Source of the DNA: Thermohalobaculum sp039815685
Lineage (GTDB): Bacteria > Pseudomonadota > Alphaproteobacteria > Rhodobacterales > Rhodobacteraceae
Reading direction: 5' to 3'
DNA: 64,000 bases
Assembly (NCBI GenBank): GCA_039815685.1
Contig: JBCBYV010000011.1
Coordinates: 1 to 64,000 of the forward strand
Below, piece after piece: positions 19,465-27,856 of this stretch; position 1 is the stretch's first letter; each line of letters begins with the position of its first letter. The notes under the pieces are model-generated. The model was not told where the DNA came from. It was given only the letters and a program-made list of their open reading frames with translations, and did not search any database. The position numbers were made by a program, and so were the translations under genes.

Positions 19465-20487
19465 ATGCGCGTCTTCCATCATCCGGGCACTAATGCACAT
19501 GATCCGCACTTCTTCATGGTGCGCGGGCGGGTCGTGGCGAACGAGGAGCGACCGGCACGGACGGCGCGTCTGCTCGACGGCATCGCCCGGCTTGGTTTGA
19601 GGCCCGAAGCGGCGGCTCGGTGCGACGACGAAGCGCCGCTGGCGGTGCATAGCGCAGAGTATCTCGGTTTTCTTTCAACTGCTTGGGAGCAGTGGCAGGC
19701 GCTGCCGGGCGCCGGGCCGGAGGTCGTGGCCAACATCCATCCGCACCGCGGCCGGGGCACTTATCCAGACGCTCTCGTCGCCCGGGCGGGCTGGCACATG
19801 GCCGACACGGCGGCACCTATCGGGGAGGGGACATGGGCGGCGGCCCGTCATGCCGCCGACTGCGCGGTCGCAGCTGCCGATGCGGTGCTCGACGGTGCGC
19901 CGCGGGCCTACGCCCTCTGCCGACCGCCGGGGCATCACGCCTATCGCGACATGGCCGGCGGGCATTGCTTCCTCAACAATGCGGCCATCGCGGTCGAGCG
20001 GCTGCGGCGGCGCCATGGCCGCGTCGCCGTGCTGGACATCGATGTGCATCATGGCAACGGGACGCAGAGCATCTTCTACGACCGCGGCGACGTGCTGACC
20101 GTCTCGATCCATGCCGACCCGCACAACTTCTATCCCTTCTATGTCGGCCACGCTCACGAGACCGGGGATGGCGCGGGCGAGGGCGCGAACCTGAACCTGC
20201 CCCTGCCGATCGGCAGCGAGGATGCCGTGTGGCTCGAGACGCTCGACCGCGCTCTCGACAGGTTGAGTGCCTTCGCACCGGATGCAGTGGTGCTGGCCCT
20301 CGGCCTCGACGTGCATGAGGACGATCCGCTCAAGGGTCTCGCGATCACGACAGAGGGGATCGGGGCTGCAGGCAGACTGCTGGCAAAGCTCGATGTGCCA
20401 GTCGTGATCACGCAAGAGGGCGGCTATCTCTCGGCCGCTTTGAGCGACAACATCGAAGTGTTTCTGCGCTGTGTTTCAGGCGGTTAG
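19465..20487 (+). CDS. Histone deacetylase-family acetylpolyamine amidohydrolase-like enzyme
   Basis: This 340-residue arginase/deacetylase-fold zinc hydrolase probably removes acetyl groups from acetylated polyamines or related amides. Key motifs are present: the catalytic His pair in RPPGHHAYRD (about residue 155), the zinc ligands in DIDVHHGNGTQ (about 192-202) and in LGLDVHEDDPL (about 273-283), and the C-terminal ITQEGGYLS. It starts with a typical MRVFHHPGTNAHDPHFFM. AAAGGG precedes the ATG. Its end overlaps the end of the amine oxidase gene by 12 bp on the opposite strand. A deacetylase facing a flavin amine oxidase suggests linked amine catabolism, but that is inference. Confidence 0.9.
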   Translation: MRVFHHPGTNAHDPHFFMVRGRVVANEERPARTARLLDGIARLGLRPEAAARCDDEAPLAVHSAEYLGFLSTAWEQWQALPGAGPEVVANIHPHRGRGTYPDALVARAGWHMADTAAPIGEGTWAAARHAADCAVAAADAVLDGAPRAYALCRPPGHHAYRDMAGGHCFLNNAAIAVERLRRRHGRVAVLDIDVHHGNGTQSIFYDRGDVLTVSIHADPHNFYPFYVGHAHETGDGAGEGANLNLPLPIGSEDAVWLETLDRALDRLSAFAPDAVVLALGLDVHEDDPLKGLAITTEGIGAAGRLLAKLDVPVVITQEGGYLSAALSDNIEVFLRCVSGG

Positions 20488-21579
20488 GCTACGTCGGGTT
20501 TCAACGCCGAGCGCTGCGACCGCAGCCTCCGCCGCCACCAGCGCGCCCTCAAGGAACCCGCCATCCTGTGCCGCCACCTCGCTCCCCGCGACGTGGAGGC
20601 CACGCGCCGCCAGTGCCGCAAGTGGCGGCGTCATGCCATAGGCGGGGTGCCCGGCGGGAGGGTCGCGGTCCGCCTCGACCGCTGTCTCCGCCTCCGCGGC
20701 CCAATCCTGCAGCATGACGGCGCGCGGGTTTGCGGCGCCCGGGCCGAAGAGGTGGGTGAGCTGTGAGATGATAGCGCTCTCTAGTTCAGTGCGGTGCGCT
20801 GCTCGGGCGTCGGCGGGGATGCCGATAAAGCCGAAGAGCGCGCCTTCCCCGCCTGCGGCCGGGCTGGCGTCGTGGATCTCGGCGAGGGGGGCGCGATGGC
20901 TCATGGCGGAGCCCGAGAGGCCGGCTTCGCGCCAGAAAGGGCGATCGTATAGTGCAACGGCCTTGGCGTGGCCGGCCATCCAGGTGGGCATGCCCGAGAG
21001 GGCCCGCGCAGCCTCAGCCGGCAAGGCGGGATCGAATGAGATGCCGTCAATCAGGCGTGGCGGCAGAGCCAGGATCACGTTCTTTGTCAGTAACTTAGGC
21101 TCACCTTCCGAGCCCTCGATGAGCTTACCGTCGTCGCGATGCGCGACCCGACGCACTGCCGTCGAGAGGTGCGTGCGGTCGGCTGGCAGACCTGCGGCGA
21201 GGCCGTCGGTCAGCGCGCGCATACCGCCCGTCAGCCGCAACGCGCCCGCCATCGGTTGAAAGTCGAGATCGCGGCGCACCCGGCCGGCACCGTCCTCGAA
21301 GACGAGGCGGCCGGTGGCGTATTGCTCGAAGACCGGAACGCCGAGGCGTTCGGCAAGGCCGAGGAGGCGAGAATTGTGAGGCCAGGCCCAGGTCGGGCCG
21401 AGGTCGTAGCGCTGGGCGCCGTCGGGAGCGCCAGGCGCGGATTGCGAGAGGATGCGACCGCCCAGGCGATCGCGCGCCTCAAGCAGCACCCAGTCCCGGC
21501 CCGCGCGGTGGAGCGCATCGGCTATGGCGAGCCCGGAGAGCCCGCCGCCGATGATCGCCACCTCGCAATCGGGGCGCAC
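20476..21579 (-). CDS. FAD-dependent amine oxidase-like protein
   Basis: This 367-residue flavoprotein has an N-terminal Rossmann dinucleotide motif (VAIIGGGLSGLAIADAL) followed by LLEARDRLGGRI. That is the monoamine/polyamine oxidase signature. The C-terminal FAD-contact segment (GLHVAGSEVAAQDGGFLEGALVAAEAAV) is present. It probably oxidises a primary or secondary amine, but the substrate is unknown. The start codon is GTG at 21579, only 4 nt after the cupin gene's stop, so the two are co-transcribed. The 3' end overlaps the oppositely oriented deacetylase gene by 12 bp, which couples their ends tightly. Confidence 0.87.
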   Translation of the reverse strand: MRPDCEVAIIGGGLSGLAIADALHRAGRDWVLLEARDRLGGRILSQSAPGAPDGAQRYDLGPTWAWPHNSRLLGLAERLGVPVFEQYATGRLVFEDGAGRVRRDLDFQPMAGALRLTGGMRALTDGLAAGLPADRTHLSTAVRRVAHRDDGKLIEGSEGEPKLLTKNVILALPPRLIDGISFDPALPAEAARALSGMPTWMAGHAKAVALYDRPFWREAGLSGSAMSHRAPLAEIHDASPAAGGEGALFGFIGIPADARAAHRTELESAIISQLTHLFGPGAANPRAVMLQDWAAEAETAVEADRDPPAGHPAYGMTPPLAALAARGLHVAGSEVAAQDGGFLEGALVAAEAAVAALGVETRRSLTA

Positions 21580-21583
21580 TGGC

Positions 21584-22249
21584 TCAGACCATCGCCGCGA
21601 GATGGCCGGTCTTTACCCAGACCTTCGCCCCTTCCGGCCCTGCAACGGCCTCGAGCGTCTGCGCAGGCGGCAGGCGCAGCCAGTCCCAGGGACCGAGCTC
21701 CTCGCCACCTTCCGCGAAGCCGCCTGATAGGACGAAGACCTCGAGACCCTCATGACCCTCGATCCGCACATCCGCCTTCGGCGCCCAGGTCTCGATCCGC
21801 ACATCCTCGCGCCCATCGACGAAGAGGGGCAGAACGCTCACACCCGGCCGACCCGCCGCCGGCACGGGCACCGATTTCTGCGTGGCGATGCGCACATGCG
21901 TCCGGTCCTCGGGGTCGAACTGATGGAGCTTGACGAGGATCGTCGTGCCCTGCGGTGCCGAAGGCGCATGGTGCGACGTCGGCGGATTGCGGATGTAGCT
22001 GCCCGCCGGGAACGCGCCGTGCTCGTCCTCGAAGACGCCGTCGAGCACCAGGAACTCCTCGCCCCCGTCATGGGTGTGGGCGTGGAACTCGGCGTTTGGC
22101 GCGAAGCGGACGACGGTCGTCGCGCGCGCCACCTCGTCCCCGATCCGGTCGAGCATCTTCCGCTCGACGCCCCGCATCGGCGAAGCGCGCCACGTGTTCT
22201 CCGCATCGCGGACGATGACGCGGGCGGTGAAATCGGCATTCAGTTCCAT
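21584..22249 (-). CDS. Double-cupin protein, ChrR-like
   Basis: The protein has 221 residues with two cupin barrels. The first has metal-binding residues in FHAHTHDGGEEFLVLDGVFEDEHG and YIRNPPTSHHAP. This resembles the cupin domain of the anti-sigma factor ChrR, though no zinc-finger anti-sigma domain precedes it. The second (RIEGHEGLEVFVLSGGFAEGGEELGPWDWLRLP) has fewer His. The start at 22249 is preceded by AAGGAG. It is the first gene of a two-gene unit with the amine oxidase. It may be a sensor or a small-molecule dioxygenase; the sequence does not decide. Confidence 0.85.
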   Translation of the reverse strand: MELNADFTARVIVRDAENTWRASPMRGVERKMLDRIGDEVARATTVVRFAPNAEFHAHTHDGGEEFLVLDGVFEDEHGAFPAGSYIRNPPTSHHAPSAPQGTTILVKLHQFDPEDRTHVRIATQKSVPVPAAGRPGVSVLPLFVDGREDVRIETWAPKADVRIEGHEGLEVFVLSGGFAEGGEELGPWDWLRLPPAQTLEAVAGPEGAKVWVKTGHLAAMV

Positions 22250-22595
22250 GGCGATGCTCCTTCTGCTGGGCCAGTGTTTAGCCCAGTTGGCGCCGCGCAG
22301 TACCCGACGATCTGCAATGTGATGATGCGCGCGACGCACGGGGCGCATGGCGTCTGCACTGTGCGTTCAGCCAACAGGCATGCGGCACTTCCCGTGCCAG
22401 ACAGTCGGTTGATTGAGACCGCACGATCCCGTTGAGATCATCGCCCGGCACGGCATGGAGATCTGGCGAGGTCATCTATTCTGATCGATTGGCGGCGATC
22501 TGGGTTTTTGGGCGGATGAAATTGAGAGGTTTGCTGGATCCACGGGTCACGCCCGGGGATGACCTGGGACGGTCACTTCGGTCGTGGCCGAACCA
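22250..22595. other. Intergenic region upstream of cupin gene
   Basis: This 346-bp region holds the promoter side of the cupin gene and the 3' side of the histidine kinase. Apart from a REP-like motif at 22535-22564, I see nothing defined. Confidence 0.4.
22535..22564. repeat. REP-like GATC..CGGGTCACGCCCG..TGACC motif
   Basis: The short inverted repeat CGGG-TCACG-CCCG (22543-22555) lies within a GGATC...GGGGATGACC context. It resembles the widespread alphaproteobacterial intergenic motif with a TGAC tail. A related copy lies at 30560-30588. Confidence 0.4.
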
Positions 22596-24605
22596 CTAGC
22601 CCGCCCCGGTCGTCACCGGTTCGGGGTCGGGAAAAACCATCGTCATCGCAGCGATGCAGGCGCCCTGCAGTTCTTCCGGGTCGACGGGCTTCATGACGAG
22701 GCCCGCGATACGCAGCGTCCGGCGCTCCGCCCCCAGATCCGCTGTCGTGTCCGCGGTGAGCAGGAGAACCGGGACCCGAGCGAGCCTTTGCGTCGCCCGC
22801 ATGCGGCGGACCATGGCCACGCCGTCGAGCACCGGCATATGCAGATCGACGAGCACGAGATCGGCGGGCTCCCGCTCGAGCTCGGCCAGCGCGTGCTCGG
22901 CAGATGCGGCCTCCTCGACGATGGCGCCCAGAGGCTCGAGCATCAGGCGGGCGACGAGCCGATTGGTCGTGACGTCATCGACCACCAGCACGCGTCGGCC
23001 GTCCAGCCCTGCCCGCGATGTCGCATCGGTCTGCAAGCTTGCTCCGGTCCTTTCCGTCTTTGCGGCGTCGAGCCGCATCGTCATCGTGAAACTGCTGCCC
23101 GTGCCCAGAGTACTCTCAACCGTAATCTCACCATCCATCAAGCCAACAAGATGTCGCGTAAGCGCGAGGCCGAGACCAGTACCGCCGAAACGTCGAGTAA
23201 TTGAGTTATCACCTTGTTCGAAGGCCTGGAACAGACGACGGAGGGTCTGGGCGGACATGCCGATACCGGTGTCGCTGACGCGCACCGTCAGACGCCAGGG
23301 CCCGTCATCGGCATCGGGATAGATGGGTCTCGCACGCACATCGACGCGGACCTCGCCCTGATCGGTGAACTTGACGGCGTTGGAGATGAGGTTGCCGACC
23401 GCCTGGCGCATCCGGAGGGCGTCGACCATCAGCTTCGGCGGCGGCGGGCTTCCCATATCGAGGCTAAGCTTGAGGCCCTTGCTCTCCGCCTCCTCCCGCC
23501 AGAAGGCGCAGATGCTGTCTAGCAGCATCGCAAGATCCTCCGGCGTCGGCACGATGCGCATGTAGCCCGCCTCGGCCTTGGAGAGATCGAGCACGTCGTC
23601 TAGGAGGGCGCGGAGGCTCTTGCCGCTCTCCTCGATGAGGGAGAGCTTTCGCCTGTGCTCCGCGCCGCTGGCGCCGCCGCTGCCGCTGCCGTCAAGCGCC
23701 CCGGCTATGCCGAGGATGGCGTTGAGCGGGGTGCGGATCTCATGGCTGACGGCGGCGAGGAAGTCCGCCTTGGCGCGGGAGGCCCGCTCGGCGGCGTCGC
23801 GCGCGACGCTCAGCTCGAGCGTGCGTTCGTCGACCCGACGCTCGAGATCGCCGCGGATCTCCTCGAGGCTCTGCTCATGGCTGAGGCGGGCCTCCTGCAG
23901 CTCGTCGAAGGTCCGCCAGAGCTGGGCGATCTCGTCATTGCCACCGCGCGCCTGGACCCGCTCGGGCTCGCCCGCGCGCCAGCGGCTCATCGCGCGCTGC
24001 AATCGGCGGAGGCGATCGCTGATCATCGCGCTGAAGATGAGCCAGGTCGCCACGCAGAGGGCGATGGCAGCAAGGAGTGCCGTCGCCGCGGCGAAGATCA
24101 TGGAGCGTCTGAATTCGCCGACGGCACGCTCGTAGCTCGCGCCCATGCGCACAGTGCCCGCCTGGACCAGCTTGTCGTCGACGACGTAGCGGATCGGGCC
24201 GCTCCTCACCGTGCCTTTCTCGGGCGGGTTGCCGAGGCGCAGCACCACCTCCCCATTGCGGGCGATGATCTCGGCGAAGACGACATCCGCGTCCGAGAAG
24301 ACGCTCGCCATCACGAGGTTGGTCATCCGCTTGTCGAGCGTGGAGACGGCGCGGCTGAGGACGATCGAGTGGTTCTGGATCATGCGCTCGAGCTTGTTGT
24401 CGAGCTCATCGATCTGCACCCGGTACTGGAGGTAAGGCGGGATCGTGAGCGCCGGTAGAAGAACGACGGCGACGACCGGCACGAGCAGTGCCAAAAAGCG
24501 CAGGCTGAGCGGCCAACCGACCGGGGCGCGCGGGCTTGTCGGGTCCAGCGGCTTCGGGTCCACCGTCTGCGGATCCGCGCTGCGGTCTCCATCGGTGAGT
24601 GACAT
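22596..24605 (-). CDS. Hybrid sensor histidine kinase with C-terminal receiver
   Basis: This 669-residue inner-membrane kinase starts at 24605. The first transmembrane segment is FLALLVPVVAVVLLPALTI (about 35-55) and the second is FAAATALLAAIALCVATWLIF (about 175-200), with a periplasmic sensor between them. A HAMP-like linker and coiled coil lead to the HisKA box FLAAVSHEIRTPLNAILGI, carrying the phospho-His. An HATPase_c domain follows (NLISNAVKFTD; DTGIGMS; GGTGLGLAL). The C-terminal receiver has DD (VLVVDD), the phospho-Asp in LVLVDLHMPVLDG and the Lys in VMKPVD. No histidine phosphotransfer domain or cognate regulator is adjacent, so the output is unknown. Confidence 0.93.
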   Translation of the reverse strand: MSLTDGDRSADPQTVDPKPLDPTSPRAPVGWPLSLRFLALLVPVVAVVLLPALTIPPYLQYRVQIDELDNKLERMIQNHSIVLSRAVSTLDKRMTNLVMASVFSDADVVFAEIIARNGEVVLRLGNPPEKGTVRSGPIRYVVDDKLVQAGTVRMGASYERAVGEFRRSMIFAAATALLAAIALCVATWLIFSAMISDRLRRLQRAMSRWRAGEPERVQARGGNDEIAQLWRTFDELQEARLSHEQSLEEIRGDLERRVDERTLELSVARDAAERASRAKADFLAAVSHEIRTPLNAILGIAGALDGSGSGGASGAEHRRKLSLIEESGKSLRALLDDVLDLSKAEAGYMRIVPTPEDLAMLLDSICAFWREEAESKGLKLSLDMGSPPPPKLMVDALRMRQAVGNLISNAVKFTDQGEVRVDVRARPIYPDADDGPWRLTVRVSDTGIGMSAQTLRRLFQAFEQGDNSITRRFGGTGLGLALTRHLVGLMDGEITVESTLGTGSSFTMTMRLDAAKTERTGASLQTDATSRAGLDGRRVLVVDDVTTNRLVARLMLEPLGAIVEEAASAEHALAELEREPADLVLVDLHMPVLDGVAMVRRMRATQRLARVPVLLLTADTTADLGAERRTLRIAGLVMKPVDPEELQGACIAAMTMVFPDPEPVTTGAG

Positions 24606-25469
24606 CAGCACGTCTCGACCCGTCTCGCGCTGACACCGGTAAATTCTCTGCACTTCAAATCGAAACGCAGGGTGGTTGCGCCACACACGCCAAAAGCGAT
24701 GGAACTAACAGCAATCAACGCTTGTCGCCCTCTAAGCATGCACGCCCCCCGCACCACACTGCTTGGGTAGCACAACTTGGACAAGGCCTGAAAGCAGCGG
24801 CTGTGCGGGCGATGGCGGCTGCTTTGACGATCCTTAGTGGGACAGCGGAGAGTGATCGCGAACCAAATGCACCACGTCCTAGATCGGTCGCGGTCATCAA
24901 AGCTCAGCCAAAACCACATCGAAGCTTGCGCAACCGGTTGCTCGAACGACGGAAGGCTCGGTCGCGGTCCCATACATGGCGAGCAAGGTCGCGAACGCCC
25001 CGAACCCGCAACGCGCCGTGACGACGCTGGACCCCACAGTCTCGGATGAGGGTCGGTCGATCCGGACCAGCGCCGATCTGCGCCCTGCAAGGCCCGTCGG
25101 GCTCCTGGAGCCGGTGGCGAGCCGGTTCCGACCCGCCGGCGACCACTTCAAGATGGAGACGGCCCGGGCCGGCTTCGGCGAGCGCCCTCCGGCGGAAGTG
25201 CAGCAAGCATGCGCGGTGCCCACTTCGCCGGGTGCCGTTGGAGCCCCGGGCACGCAAATCTCTTGCAAGAGATTTGCAAATTCCTTCAAAGGAATTTGAT
25301 ACCCGGCGGCAGTCTCATCGAGGAGCCACCCAGTGCGTGCCCCAGCACGCAATCCCGACCGGACCGGAGCGCTTGCACCGCCGATGGTTGTCTTCACACT
25401 CTCCTTCCGTCCGGGCGCACTCCCAGCGCTGCCGGAGGCGCACGACCACCACCAGGAAGGGCATACACC
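24606..25469. other. Long gap with twin palindromes
   Basis: This 864-bp region separates divergent genes. An open plus-strand frame (24976-25299) starts with ATG and ends inside the palindromes. I do not recognise it and suspect it is non-coding or a remnant. The striking content is the double palindrome at 25254-25298. Confidence 0.4.
25254..25298. repeat. Two abutting perfect palindromes
   Basis: 25254-25277 is a perfect 24-bp palindrome whose half is GCAAATCTCTTG. It abuts, sharing one base, a second inverted repeat at 25277-25298 (CAAATTCCTT, CA, AAGGAATTTG). Both are AT-rich against a GC-rich background and share the outer CAAAT...ATTTG ends. This could be a paired operator, a cruciform site or a repeat element. 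It lies about 170 bp upstream of the phosphoesterase gene. Confidence 0.85.
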
Positions 25470-26303
25470 ATCACCCTCATCGTCCAGTTGACCGATACGC
25501 ATATCACCGCGCCGGGCCGCCTCGCCTATGGCAGGGTCGACACCCATGCGGCACTGGAGCGAGCTGTCGCCCATATCAACGCCCTGCCCGAGACTGTGGG
25601 AACGATCGACGCCGTGGTCCTGACGGGCGATCTCACCGACCGCGCGACGCCCGAGGAGTACGCCGCCTTCCGTGAGATCGCGGCACCGCTCGCGCCACCG
25701 CTTCTCGCGATCCCGGGCAATCATGACGCGCGCAGCCCGATGCGGGAGGGACTGGAACTGGCTGATGTAAACGATCCGGACAGCCCTCTCTGCTGGAGCC
25801 ATCGGATCGGGAACCTCCTCGCCATCGGCCTCGACACCACCGTACCGGGCAAGCCCCATGGGCATCTCGATGAGGGGACGCTCGACTGGCTCGAGGGGGA
25901 GCTCGCCGCGGCGGCGGAGACGCCTGCGATCGTCTTCACCCACCACCCTCCCTTCGACACAGGGATCCGGCATATGGACCGCCAGCGGCTCCTGAACGGC
26001 GAAGAGCTCCTGGCCCGCCTCGCGAACCATCCGAACGTGCAGCTTGTCGCCTCGGGCCATGTCCATCGCATGATCGCGACGACGGGCAGCGCGGCAGGCG
26101 CGCCACCCTGCCTCATCGCACCCGCCCCCGCCCATGCGGTCAGCCTAGACCATGCAGCGGGCGCTCCCGCCACCTTCCGCCTCGAGCCGGGCGCCGTGCT
26201 CCTCCACCGCTGGCAGGCAGCCGTTGGGTGCCCTTTCGGCCGCCTCCAGTCCCAGCTCAGCTATGTCGAGAGCTTCGACGGCCCCCACCCCTTCGCCACC
26301 TGA
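25470..26303 (+). CDS. Metallophosphoesterase, CpdA/Icc-like, start codon unclear
   Basis: This calcineurin-like phosphoesterase has about 277 residues and is possibly a cyclic-nucleotide or glycerophosphodiester phosphodiesterase. All metal-binding blocks are present in order: QLTDTHI, LTGDLTD, GNHDAR, FTHHPPF and SGHVHR. Family proteins usually start a few residues before QLTDTHI, but there is no ATG, GTG or TTG there. The codon at 25470 is ATC, 9 nt after a good AGGAAGG (25454-25460). An in-frame ATG exists only at 25209 and would add 87 residues of non-family-like sequence crossing the palindromes. Either ATC is used, the start was mutated, or the long form is made. I place the start at 25470 tentatively. 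Confidence 0.8.
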   Translation: MTLIVQLTDTHITAPGRLAYGRVDTHAALERAVAHINALPETVGTIDAVVLTGDLTDRATPEEYAAFREIAAPLAPPLLAIPGNHDARSPMREGLELADVNDPDSPLCWSHRIGNLLAIGLDTTVPGKPHGHLDEGTLDWLEGELAAAAETPAIVFTHHPPFDTGIRHMDRQRLLNGEELLARLANHPNVQLVASGHVHRMIATTGSAAGAPPCLIAPAPAHAVSLDHAAGAPATFRLEPGAVLLHRWQAAVGCPFGRLQSQLSYVESFDGPHPFAT

Positions 26304-26413
26304 AGCCATGGCCTGCCAACATGACCGTTGGGGGCGGGCTGGCGGGTGGGCGTCCGTCCGCGCGAGCGCAGGCGAGGCGCGGCGGTGACGGGCAGCCGTC
26401 AGCCCGCCCTTTC

Positions 26414-27112
26414 TCACGCGTCAGCCAGCGCGCCCTCGGCTGCGGCGCGAATGGCGCGGATGTTCTCGCCATAGGCACCAGGCGCTGCGACGGAGCCGCC
26501 GCGGAAGACGGCGGAGCCCGCGACCAGCAGATCGGCACCGGCGGCCGCGACCAACGGCGCGGTCTCGACCGTCACGCCGCCGTCGATCTCGATATGGATC
26601 GGCCGATCCCCGATCATGGCGCGGAGGCGGCGCACCTTCTCGATCATCGCCGGGATGAAGGCCTGCCCCCCGAAGCCCGGGTTCACCGTCATGACGCAGA
26701 CAAGGTCGATGCGATCGAGCACATGCGCGACGGCCTCCGCAGGTGTTGCGGGATTGAGCGCGACGCCCGCACGGCAGCCCGCATCCCGGATCGCCTGCAA
26801 CGTCCGGTCGAGATGGGGGCCTGCCTCCGCATGCGCGGTCAGTACATCCGCCCCCGCCTCGGCGAAGGCGGCGATGTAGGGATCCACGGGCGCGATCATC
26901 AGATGCACATCCATCACCGTCGCCACATGCGGCCGGATCGCCTTCACGAGCTGCGGGCCAAAGGTGATGTTCGGCACGAAATGCCCGTCCATCACATCCA
27001 CATGGACCCAGTCCGCACCTTCAGCCTCGATGGCCCGGCACTCCGCACCGAAATCTGCGAAATCGGCTGAGAGGATCGAGGGCGCGATCCTGATGCGGCG
27101 ATCGAATGACAT
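26414..27112 (-). CDS. rpe: Ribulose-phosphate 3-epimerase
   Basis: This 232-residue TIM barrel interconverts ribulose 5-phosphate and xylulose 5-phosphate in the pentose phosphate pathway and Calvin cycle. Recognisable blocks are RIAPSILSADFADFG (substrate Ser and catalytic Asp region), HVDVMDGHFVPNITFGP (metal ligands His, Asp), MDVHLMI, VMTVNPGFGGQAFIP and IEIDGGVTVE (second catalytic Asp). It is full length and without lesions. It converges with the phosphoesterase gene, and the next gene to the right runs the other way. Confidence 0.96.
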   Translation of the reverse strand: MSFDRRIRIAPSILSADFADFGAECRAIEAEGADWVHVDVMDGHFVPNITFGPQLVKAIRPHVATVMDVHLMIAPVDPYIAAFAEAGADVLTAHAEAGPHLDRTLQAIRDAGCRAGVALNPATPAEAVAHVLDRIDLVCVMTVNPGFGGQAFIPAMIEKVRRLRAMIGDRPIHIEIDGGVTVETAPLVAAAGADLLVAGSAVFRGGSVAAPGAYGENIRAIRAAAEGALADA

Positions 27113-27358
27113 GGCTGCACGCTCCTGACCCGGGGCGCCCCGCCGCGCCCGCCCTCCATCTCCGCCGCGCGGTCGGTGCGGTCAAGTCCGCAGCCATCGC
27201 CCATCATGAGCGCGCTCTGCACATTTTTCGAGCGACACGTGAAGAACCGCACATCCGGAAGACCCCTCACCGGACCAAAGTCCTCCCCAGGGACGCGGGA
27301 TGGCAGAGCCAAGGAACGACGCAGCCACACCGCAGAGACAGTGACGAGTGAGGGTGTC

Positions 27359-27505
27359 ATGGACAATTCCGACGTTGTTTTCCGCCTGTGCTTCGAGACC
27401 GCGATGATCGCCGCAGCGCTCGCCGGCGGGTTCTGGCTGCTCGAGGACGGCAATGCGCAGCATGCCTTCCGCGAGATCGGCATTCTTCTCGGCGCCCTCC
27501 GCTAA
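27359..27505 (+). CDS. Possible 48-residue membrane peptide
   Basis: A short frame starting with ATG encodes MDNSDVVFRLCFETAMIAAA followed by a hydrophobic stretch and ends IGILLGALR. One membrane helix is plausible (about residues 14-28). GAGGG lies upstream of the start. I do not recognise the sequence; its reality rests only on start context and hydrophobicity. Confidence 0.35.
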   Translation: MDNSDVVFRLCFETAMIAAALAGGFWLLEDGNAQHAFREIGILLGALR

Positions 27506-27856
27506 GGGCGCCTCTCGGTTCTCCCCTTGCGTGCCGCCCGGATCCTGCGTGCTTATCCCGGGCTTTCCTGTACCCGACTAGCGGGGCCGTACCCCGTAGA
27601 CTTGCGGCATCGGGCCTGGCCGACCCCCCCACCCCGGCCCGCCCGGTGCCGTCTTTTTTCGAGCCTTGCCCCCTGAGATCCTCCACCTCATACCGGCGAC
27701 GCTTCGCAGGACGGCGGGCACCGGATGGGCACAGTCGCCCGCAAGATGCTCGATTTTCGCAATCATTCCTCGAGAGTCCCATTTACTGGGACTGCCCCCC
27801 TCCCCTAACACCTCAAAAGGCATTATTGGCAGGCGCATCCATTCCCGAACGGCCCC
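27506..27856. other. Intergenic region upstream of IclR gene
   Basis: This 351-bp region contains C-rich runs and a GGTGCCG-TTTTTT stretch near 27645-27660 that could end transcription from the left. No coding sequence is evident. Confidence 0.35.

Noticed and set aside
19237..19650. Minus-strand open frame upstream of the deacetylase gene
   Set aside because: Overlaps the deacetylase start antisense, has no domain and no good start signal.
24976..25299. Plus-strand 107-residue open frame ending in the twin palindromes
   Set aside because: No recognisable content or ribosome-binding site; its end is formed by palindrome sequence. Kept only as a note in the gap description.
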